A DNA stretch of 28,955 nt from JAVBOO01 sp031550435. GTDB taxonomy: Bacteria; Bacillota; Clostridia; Lachnospirales; WRAX01. Position numbers and translations under genes: made by a program. Below the pieces are notes generated by a model. That model made no database searches, was not told the DNA's origin, and saw nothing but the letters and a program-made list of their open reading frames with translations. Positions 23,574 to 28,955 of the stretch are shown piece after piece (position 1 is the stretch's first letter; each line of letters starts with the position of its first letter). Location of the stretch: positions 1 to 28,955 of the forward strand of contig JAVBOO010000027.1 in the NCBI GenBank assembly GCA_031550435.1, read 5' to 3'.

Positions 23574-23864
23574 TCAAATCTGCCTTGCAGTGCTACTTTT
23601 GTTTTTCGGCGCGCATCTGATACAAAGCATGACATCTTCGTTGTAGTGCGTGTCGCAGACCCATTTCCGACATCGGTGGCACAGGTTAAAATGCCGCCTC
23701 GCCTCTTCTTCGGCCTCTTGAACCGTTTCCTTCGTCATCTCGGCATTACCGGTTTCAACTGTGTATCCGTAGCCGCACAAATCACAAAAGAACGTGCGGT
23801 AAAGCTTGTCACCATCTCTTACCACCCGACTTTTTGACGTGAATTCGGGGGACACACCCCTCAC
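23574..23864 (-). CDS. Small zinc-binding protein, possibly truncated
   Basis: This 96-residue protein is dominated by probable zinc ligands: C27/C30 in FFCDLCGYGYT, then C62/C65, C70/H73 and C81/C84 in the pattern CxxC-x4-CxxH-x7-CxxC, connected by a Glu-rich helix. This looks like a double zinc-ribbon or treble-clef module. The only start is GTG 23864 without a clear ribosome binding site, and the frame stays open for 15 more codons upstream. The first 20 or so residues do not look like the rest, so the protein may be an N-terminally truncated remnant of a longer one. An R1 repeat abuts the stop codon. Function unknown. Confidence 0.5.
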   Translation of the reverse strand: MRGVSPEFTSKSRVVRDGDKLYRTFFCDLCGYGYTVETGNAEMTKETVQEAEEEARRHFNLCHRCRKWVCDTHYNEDVMLCIRCAPKNKSSTARQI

Positions 23865-23873
23865 CGCCTTATT

Positions 23874-23902
23874 TTGACTCCGTTGGATTTCTATGGTATA
23901 AT
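23874..23902 (+). promoter_or_regulatory. Near-consensus promoter ahead of the solute-binding protein gene
   Basis: TTGACT (23874-23879) and TATAAT (23897-23902) are 17 bp apart. Transcription from about 23909 would produce a leader of roughly 315 nt to the solute-binding protein gene. That leader contains the inverted composite R2/R1 repeat at 23996-24124. Confidence 0.75.
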
Positions 23903-23995
23903 TTTCCTATTGAGCTATGGTAACTGCATAACTATGCCGCGCTTTTGTTGGGTCGAAGAAGTCGTACCCCAAAATGCGCTGTTTGACTTCCTTCG

Positions 23996-24124
23996 TATTA
24001 CTTAGTCAACAAAATATGGGGAAACGCTATGTCTAAATATTCCCGCACTAAGACGCAGATGCGCGTCTGCTCGGCCCGAGTAACCGCGCAAGCATTTTAT
24101 GCGGTATTTAACTTTCGCGATAAT
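23996..24124 (-). repeat. Composite R1-R2 repeat, compact inverted copy
   Basis: On the minus strand R1 (24124 to 24048) is followed by R2 (24031 to 23996), the same order as in the plus-strand copy at 25588-25852 but without the intervening R3/cloverleaf insert. R1 matches through CGAAAGTTAAATACCGCAT, CTCGGGCCGAGCAGACGCGC and GCGTCTTAG; R2 matches through the CCATATTTTGTTGACTAAGT region. It lies in the predicted leader of the solute-binding protein mRNA. Confidence 0.75.
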
Positions 24125-24224
24125 AGCATACAACTTTTATGCGCCGCCGTAATCATCCCGGGGGTGATTTATTCAAAAAAACAAGGTGATTTGCAGGATG
24201 ATTATAACTAAGGGGGAAATACAA

Positions 24225-25586
24225 ATGATAAAAAGACTCTTTTCAGCCGCACTCATACTTGTACTGCTCTTTTCTGCTTTATCCGGATGCTCCGCAAAGG
24301 ATGGCGTGCCGGATCCGAAAAATCCGGTAACTTTGAACATGTGGCATAATTACGGCGGTCAAATGCAAAGCACTGTGGATCAACTGATCGACAAGTTTAA
24401 CGGAACCGTCGGCAAGGAAAAGGGCATCATAATCAGCGTTACTTCTGTTACCGGCATGAAGGAACAGGAAGAAAAGCTGACGATGATCGCAAACGGCGAC
24501 CCGGGTGCGCCCAAAATGCCCGACATCGTGACGCTCAACCCAAAAATGGCGGTTTTGCTCGCGGGAAAAGAACTGCTCGCCCCGCTCGATACATATTTTT
24601 CAAGTACAGAGTTAGACCTTTATTTGCCGCAGTTTATTAAAGAAGGGAGATTGCCGGACGGTAAACTCTATGTATTCCCGACGGCGAAGTCAACCGAAGT
24701 TTTGTTTGTCAACCAAACGCTCTTTGACCGTTTCTCCGCGGCAACAGGTGTAAAGATTGACAGCCTGGCCGATTTTGAGGGCATAGCTGATGCTGCGCAA
24801 AAATACTTCGAATGGACAGACAGTCAAACACCCGGCATTTCGGATGATGGTAAGACATTTTTTACTGCCGATTCGTGGTTCAATATCGCTATGGTTGGCT
24901 CAAAGCAGATGGGTGCCGAGTTTGTCTCTGCTGATGGGATGAAAACGGATACCGCGTCTTTCGAACGCATTTGGGATATATCTGTTTTGCCCGCGCTTAC
25001 AGGCAGTTATGCCGTAACCGACGGATACAGCTCGGATCTTTCAAAAACGGGAGATATTGTATGCTCTACAGGTTCGACTGCCGGAATACTTTTTTACGGT
25101 GACACCATTACCTACCCGGATAACCGTGTGGAAAACGTGACATTCACAGTCCTGCCGTACCCGGTGTTTAAAGACGGGTCAAAAGTAGCGCTACAGCGCG
25201 GTGCCGGCATGGCTGTTTCAAAAAGCACAGAGCGGAAGGAATACGCTGCCGCCATCTTTTTAAAGTGGTTTACCGAGCCTGAGCAAAATATGCGCTTTGT
25301 GTCGTCAACAGGGTATCTTCCCGTGACAAAAAAAGCGTTTGAAGAAGATATGATAAAAGAAATCGAAACAACTGAGGCAGAAAGTATTAAAAAGTTGCTC
25401 GTAACGGCAACGAATATGTACCATGAATATGAGTTCATGATTGCTCCCGTCTTTGACGAATTTGATACAATGAGCAAGGATTACGAGAAAAAAATCAAAC
25501 AATCTATGCGTGACGGACGCGAACACGTTCTCGAAGGTGTTGATTCTGAGTCCGAGAGCCTGGCATTGCTATCAAAAATGAGATAA
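24225..25586 (+). CDS. ABC-type extracellular solute-binding lipoprotein (family 1)
   Basis: This 453-residue lipoprotein has a signal peptide and lipobox LSGC (C22), then the family-1 (MalE/UgpB-like) binding fold. Typical stretches are VTLNMWHNYGGQ at the N-terminus, MPDIVTLNPKMAVLLAGKELLAPLD, the hinge-like TGDIVCSTGSTAGILFYGD, and the late segment AAAIFLKWFTEPEQNMRFVSSTGYLPVTKKA. Such proteins usually capture sugars or glycerol phosphates. ATG 24225 is chosen after AGGGGGAAAT; an in-frame upstream start lacks a signal-peptide-like beginning. No ABC permease or ATPase lies beside it. The next gene is a membrane-bound LuxR-type regulator, so it may serve sensing rather than uptake; that is inference. 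Confidence 0.92.
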   Translation: MIKRLFSAALILVLLFSALSGCSAKDGVPDPKNPVTLNMWHNYGGQMQSTVDQLIDKFNGTVGKEKGIIISVTSVTGMKEQEEKLTMIANGDPGAPKMPDIVTLNPKMAVLLAGKELLAPLDTYFSSTELDLYLPQFIKEGRLPDGKLYVFPTAKSTEVLFVNQTLFDRFSAATGVKIDSLADFEGIADAAQKYFEWTDSQTPGISDDGKTFFTADSWFNIAMVGSKQMGAEFVSADGMKTDTASFERIWDISVLPALTGSYAVTDGYSSDLSKTGDIVCSTGSTAGILFYGDTITYPDNRVENVTFTVLPYPVFKDGSKVALQRGAGMAVSKSTERKEYAAAIFLKWFTEPEQNMRFVSSTGYLPVTKKAFEEDMIKEIETTEAESIKKLLVTATNMYHEYEFMIAPVFDEFDTMSKDYEKKIKQSMRDGREHVLEGVDSESESLALLSKMR

Positions 25587-25587
25587 T

Positions 25588-25695
25588 ATTATCGCGGAAG
25601 CTAAATACCGCATGAAAAACTTACGCGGTTACTTGGGCCGAGCAGATGCGCTTAGATACGCCGCAGCGCTACAATGCGGCGTATCTGCGTCTTAG
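25588..25695 (+). repeat. R1 dispersed repeat copy with perfect hairpin
   Basis: This copy starts two bases after the solute-binding protein stop codon. Besides the blocks shared with 23486-23573 and 24048-24124, it holds a perfect 12-bp stem AGATACGCCGCA (25654-25665) / TGCGGCGTATCT (25675-25686) with a 9-base loop. No T run follows the stem directly. Confidence 0.8.
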
Positions 25696-25700
25696 GGCAT

Positions 25701-25789
25701 GTTGAAAAATCGCCTTGCGGCTTTCCATTGAAAATGGAAAGCACCGATCGCTCAACCCACTAAAGTGGGTTTTGTGCGCAATTTTCAAC
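25701..25789. repeat. Cloverleaf-like element with an R3 module
   Basis: An outer stem GTTGAAAA (25701-25708) / TTTTCAAC (25782-25789) encloses two perfect hairpins: CTTTCCATT/AATGGAAAG (25721-25741) and AACCCACT/AGTGGGTT (25754-25771). The right part (25763-25800) is the R3 module also found at 6193-6234 and 17911-17937. The whole sits between the R1 and R2 parts of the composite repeat and looks like an insert, since the copy at 23996-24124 lacks it. Confidence 0.7.
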
Positions 25790-25800
25790 ACTTCCTCTTA

Positions 25801-25852
25801 GTGAGGAACAACAAAATATGGCGTTTTCCTATATTTTGTTACCGAAGTAATT
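25801..25852 (+). repeat. R2 dispersed repeat, reference copy
   Basis: AACAAAATATGG and CCTATATTTTGTT form the arms of a stem-loop, flanked by GTGAGG on the left and ACCGAAGTAAT on the right. Related copies lie at 15201-15238, 18612-18663 and, inverted, 23996-24031. Confidence 0.75.
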
Positions 25853-25863
25853 TATCCGCAGCA

Positions 25864-25893
25864 AATATAACGAAACCCGCGTTATATTCTTTT
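25864..25893 (+). terminator. Possible terminator or attenuator hairpin
   Basis: AATATAACG (25864-25872) and CGTTATATT (25880-25888) form a perfect 9-bp stem with a 7-base loop, followed by CTTTTG. It lies 60 bp ahead of the LuxR-type gene. It could end the solute-binding protein transcript or attenuate read-through into the regulator. I see no convincing promoter between it and 25949. Confidence 0.5.
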
Positions 25894-25948
25894 GTACCCT
25901 CGCTTCGGAGCAGAAATCGCTGCATTGATTTAAAAAGGGGGAAAATGT

Positions 25949-27571
25949 TTGAATCTGTTTAAACTACTGCGAGATGCAAGAGCAACCGGCCGCAGCGTTA
26001 TAACGCTGCAGCGCAGGCTGATTATGTTTTTCCTTCTTTTTCTTGTTGCGGTTATGGCAGCGCTCTTTCTGATTTTGTTTGCCTGCGGTATTTTTTCTGC
26101 CGGTCTCAGGGAACACAGGGCTTTTTTGGCCAACGAGCTGAGTCATATTACTGATGATATTAACGAAGATTTTGCCTCTGTATCACTCGGAGGAATAGCC
26201 CTGTCCGGTAAACTCTCAGAGCAGTTTGAAAAAGCTATGTCCGGGGAAGGCAAAACACTTTCGAAACTTCAAACTTCGCCTGAAGAGCTTGAACCGCTCT
26301 TGGACGGTTGTTTTGATATATTGCAATCCGCTCTCGAAAAGAGCAGAGCCGGCGGCGTGTATATCGTTCTGGACGCTACCGTAAACCCTGCACTTTTTGA
26401 CTCGGAGCATTCCCGCGCCGGTCTTTTCCTTAAAAACATGGAGCCGAATGCCGTGCACCTCGAAACGCCTTCAATCCGTTTTATGCGCGGACCTGCAGCG
26501 TTGGCAAGAAGCCGCAATATGACGATGCTCCCGCAATGGAAAATGGAGTTTTCGATTTCTGACGGCGATTTCTTCGGTATTACAACACAGGCCGCAAAAG
26601 GGTCGAGCCTGCCGTTGTCCAGGCTTTATCACTGGAATGGCAGCAAAGTGTTGGCAGGCGATTATCAGAAGGCAATTTTACTCACCGTACCGCTTGTTGC
26701 GTCTGACGGAAGTGTATACGGCGTGTGCGGTTTTGAGATCAGCTCCATGCTTTTCAAGCTGCAACATCTTCCCGATACTACCGGGCATACCCGTGCCTTT
26801 TCACTTCTCGCCCCGATAAACGGAAATGAGCTGGATGCCTCCGGTGCCTTATTCGCGGCAAGTTTTTCGCTAGACGCGGTAACAGCAAGCGAATATATCA
26901 CTGTTACACCCAAAAGCGGCGGGCTATACAGCTTCACTTCTCCTAACGGAGAATCGTTCACCGGACTGTATTCTCCTGTTAATCTTTATCCAAAGGATTC
27001 CGCTCACGCAAATGAAGAATGGGCAGTGTGCGTTATGCTCCCGTCCGGAGATTTCGACGCAATGGTACAAAGCCGAAACAGAACGGTCATGCTTATGCTT
27101 CTCATGTTGCTTGTACTAAGCTCGGCGGCCTCATTTATCGTAAGCAGAAATTATCTATCGCCGGTACTCGGAGCAATAAAACAGGTGAAAACAAAGCCGG
27201 GCAGTGAATACAAAAAAACAAACATACTGGAAATCGACGACCTGTTCGCCTATTTGGCGCAGCAGGATATGAGCCGCGAAACAAAACCGGAATCCTTAGC
27301 TTTGCGCGAAGAGGTATCCGAGTTGTATAACTCGTTTGTTTCCGGCATTAAAACGCTTTCTCCGGCCGAGCGCGCGGTATTTAACCTGTATATGGAGGGC
27401 TACAGCGCAAAAGAAATAACAGATATACTCTGCCTTTCCATCAACACGATTAAAACGCATAACCGCCGTATTTACAACAAGCTAAATGTATCATCGAGAA
27501 ACGAACTGATGGTTTACGTGAACATGATGCGCGAAAAAGAAGGCCTGAGCATTGTCGGAAGAAACGTATAG
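25949..27571 (+). CDS. Membrane-spanning LuxR-type regulator with extracytoplasmic sensor
   Basis: This 540-residue protein joins an outside sensor directly to a DNA-binding domain. A basic N-terminus is followed by a membrane helix (about 26-49), a 325-residue extracytoplasmic region, a second helix (about 379-398), a linker, and a LuxR/GerE helix-turn-helix (about 469-525: LSPAERAVFNLYMEGYSAKE, then LSINTIKTHNRRIYNKLNV). The outer region contains VPLVASDGSVYGVCGFEISS, typical of dCache ligand-binding domains. No kinase or receiver domain is seen. The start is TTG 25949 after AAAGGGGG; a nearby ATG is out of frame. The solute-binding lipoprotein upstream is a possible ligand-presenting partner. 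Confidence 0.82.
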   Translation: MNLFKLLRDARATGRSVITLQRRLIMFFLLFLVAVMAALFLILFACGIFSAGLREHRAFLANELSHITDDINEDFASVSLGGIALSGKLSEQFEKAMSGEGKTLSKLQTSPEELEPLLDGCFDILQSALEKSRAGGVYIVLDATVNPALFDSEHSRAGLFLKNMEPNAVHLETPSIRFMRGPAALARSRNMTMLPQWKMEFSISDGDFFGITTQAAKGSSLPLSRLYHWNGSKVLAGDYQKAILLTVPLVASDGSVYGVCGFEISSMLFKLQHLPDTTGHTRAFSLLAPINGNELDASGALFAASFSLDAVTASEYITVTPKSGGLYSFTSPNGESFTGLYSPVNLYPKDSAHANEEWAVCVMLPSGDFDAMVQSRNRTVMLMLLMLLVLSSAASFIVSRNYLSPVLGAIKQVKTKPGSEYKKTNILEIDDLFAYLAQQDMSRETKPESLALREEVSELYNSFVSGIKTLSPAERAVFNLYMEGYSAKEITDILCLSINTIKTHNRRIYNKLNVSSRNELMVYVNMMREKEGLSIVGRNV

Positions 27572-27613
27572 TTAAAAAAAGAAAATTTATATTTTTGGTA
27601 AGGAGGAAGCCGA

Positions 27614-28672
27614 ATGCGAAATTTATACATAAGCGTTAGTGAAATGCTTGATAAAGTTTCTTTTGACAGTATCTATAAAGGATTTCATCGATTCTCTTTT
27701 GCATTGTACGATAATAACAATGTTTTTCTTCCGAATGAAGTAATCCCATATGACCGTCGTTTTTTAGGGAATACTTGCATCGAGTATAACGGAGATTTCA
27801 TTGCAATATGGAAAGTCAATAACCCAATCATCGAAGATCCTGAAACATTAGCTTCCGATATGGTACACGAGATGTTTCACGCTTTTCAAAGAAGAAATAA
27901 CGAAAACCGGTATCCATCGGATTTATTAATGCTTGATTATCCGGATCATGTCGAAAATTTCACTATAAAATACTGTGAAAACCAGATTTTGGCTAGCGCT
28001 TATCAAATAGAAAGTATTCAAGAAAAAACGGAATTTATTTCACGTTTTATTTCATCCCGTCGGTACAGAGAAGGGCTTATTGAAAACTATATTGAACAGG
28101 AGTACCGTGCCGAAACAATCGAAGGAATGGCGGAATATGCCGGATGTTTGGCGTTAAAACAAATTTCCGATGAAAAATATGTCAAGAAAATCAACGGGTA
28201 TATAGATATTTTGCGGACGATTAACGGGCAATTTTTTAATATCCGAAGAATGTCATATTTTACAGGTACTGTTTTTTGCTTAACTCTCGCACAGGCAGGA
28301 GCAGATTTTCACCACATTATTGGCACGACCGAACAACCGCTATTTAGACTTGCAGCAAAGAATGCCGCGGCAGTAAGACCTATTATTAATTTTGACGAGG
28401 CAATTTTATCAGTTGAATTGCAACGACATTTAGCTGAAAAGAAGCAACAATTCAACAACTTTTTTTCTCACAGTGTTGAAAAAACGGAAATTAACGCATT
28501 TATTTGTGGCTACGACCCGATGAATATGATTAAGATCGACAATGACATATTGTGCAATCATTTTGTTATGCTTAAAAGCCAAGATTGTGATGAACCGAAA
28601 TTTATTCAGGGACCGGTTATTGTAAATTTGAGAAGTGGTTCAACCAATAAAGTGATATCATATATAAAGTAG
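27614..28672 (+). CDS. Putative cytoplasmic zinc metallopeptidase (HExxH)
   Basis: I do not recognise the family of this 352-residue protein. It contains HEMFH (H85, E86, H89) in DMVHEMFHAFQRR and, 80 residues on, ETIEGMAEYAG, in which E170 or E174 could be the third zinc ligand as in gluzincin-like peptidases. There is no signal peptide or membrane helix, so it should be cytoplasmic. A strong AAGGAGGAAG ribosome binding site precedes the ATG, 42 bp after the LuxR-type gene, so co-transcription is possible. Its DNA is clearly more AT-rich than the neighbours, with many AAA/AAT/ATT codons, which suggests recent acquisition. Proteolytic activity is inferred from the motif only. Confidence 0.7.
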   Translation: MRNLYISVSEMLDKVSFDSIYKGFHRFSFALYDNNNVFLPNEVIPYDRRFLGNTCIEYNGDFIAIWKVNNPIIEDPETLASDMVHEMFHAFQRRNNENRYPSDLLMLDYPDHVENFTIKYCENQILASAYQIESIQEKTEFISRFISSRRYREGLIENYIEQEYRAETIEGMAEYAGCLALKQISDEKYVKKINGYIDILRTINGQFFNIRRMSYFTGTVFCLTLAQAGADFHHIIGTTEQPLFRLAAKNAAAVRPIINFDEAILSVELQRHLAEKKQQFNNFFSHSVEKTEINAFICGYDPMNMIKIDNDILCNHFVMLKSQDCDEPKFIQGPVIVNLRSGSTNKVISYIK

Positions 28673-28955
28673 CGTGCCTGTATGCATTTCATGTAGTTGT
28701 ACATTGTAAACTATTGTCAGGATTGGTGTGATATTGCAAAACGAAGAAAATTATATAATGAAAGATTCTGTATGCGATAAGATTCTTGTAAACATTACCC
28801 GATTATATAGTATGTATGAGTAAGCACGGAAACTCCTAAAGAAAAAACAGGCGACAGTCAGAATTAAAAGAAGCAAAAAATGAGCATGACAAAAAAACCT
28901 GTAAAAACAAGGTAAAAAAATCAGGCTAAAAGTTTTTGAATCGTAACCTCACCGA
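28673..28955. other. AT-rich end of window, no firm gene
   Basis: The tail is strongly AT-rich. A 31-codon plus-strand frame opens at GTG 28728 and closes at 28823, with only a poor ribosome binding site, so I do not call it. No terminator hairpin is obvious after the metallopeptidase gene. Confidence 0.4.

Noticed and set aside
28728..28823. 31-codon frame at the right edge
   Set aside because: Weak GTG start and poor ribosome binding site in AT-rich DNA. It may be a fragment, but there is nothing to support a call.
1..28955. CRISPR array, prophage or insertion sequence
   Set aside because: No regularly spaced repeat-spacer array, integrase, transposase or phage structural gene was found. 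The repeats present are short intergenic modules.

Overview
The window looks like chromosomal DNA from an anaerobic, fermentative member of the Firmicutes, most likely class Clostridia. The grounds are strong GGAGG-type ribosome binding sites, frequent GTG/TTG starts, compact co-directional operons, an Ech-type membrane [NiFe] hydrogenase, and a sodium-pumping decarboxylase of clostridial layout. I cannot place it at genus level from sequence alone.

Layout. (1) 513-11429, plus strand: one long hydrogenase locus, echABCDEF followed by the maturation genes hypA-hypB-hypF-hypC-hypD-hypE. It has a plausible promoter just upstream and a strong convergent terminator at its end. EchA/EchB are the membrane ion-translocating arm, EchC/D/E/F the cytosolic arm (EchE carries the NiFe site, EchF the ferredoxin-type clusters), and the Hyp proteins build the NiFe(CN)2CO centre. 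(2) 11526-14985, minus strand: a biotin-dependent, Na+-translocating oxaloacetate-decarboxylase-type operon (oadB, a 43-residue gamma-like peptide, oadA, a second membrane-anchored gamma-like subunit, biotin carrier protein). Together, (1) and (2) suggest a cell that couples ferredoxin oxidation and decarboxylation to ion gradients. (3) 15258-17602, plus: a DUF1538 membrane protein with an internal duplication, translationally coupled to a tandem PII-like protein. (4) 18105-19966, plus: a small four-helix membrane protein and RtcB RNA ligase. (5) 20186-22124: a DECD-box RNA helicase (minus) divergent from tRNA-Leu(CAG) (plus), with interleaved promoters. (6) 22577-23864, minus: an unknown lipoprotein and a small zinc-binding protein. 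(7) 24225-28672, plus: a family-1 solute-binding lipoprotein with no permease beside it, a membrane-spanning LuxR-type regulator with a large extracytoplasmic sensor, and an HExxH metallopeptidase-like protein of visibly more AT-rich sequence.

Intergenic DNA is rich in dispersed, hairpin-forming repeat modules (called R1, R2 and R3 here), shared among at least seven spacers, including one inside the hyp operon. A separate palindromic element with a coding-like minus-strand tail interrupts the echB-echC junction. The two most attractive leads are the solute-binding-protein/membrane-LuxR pair, as a possible signalling system, and the composite repeat family.
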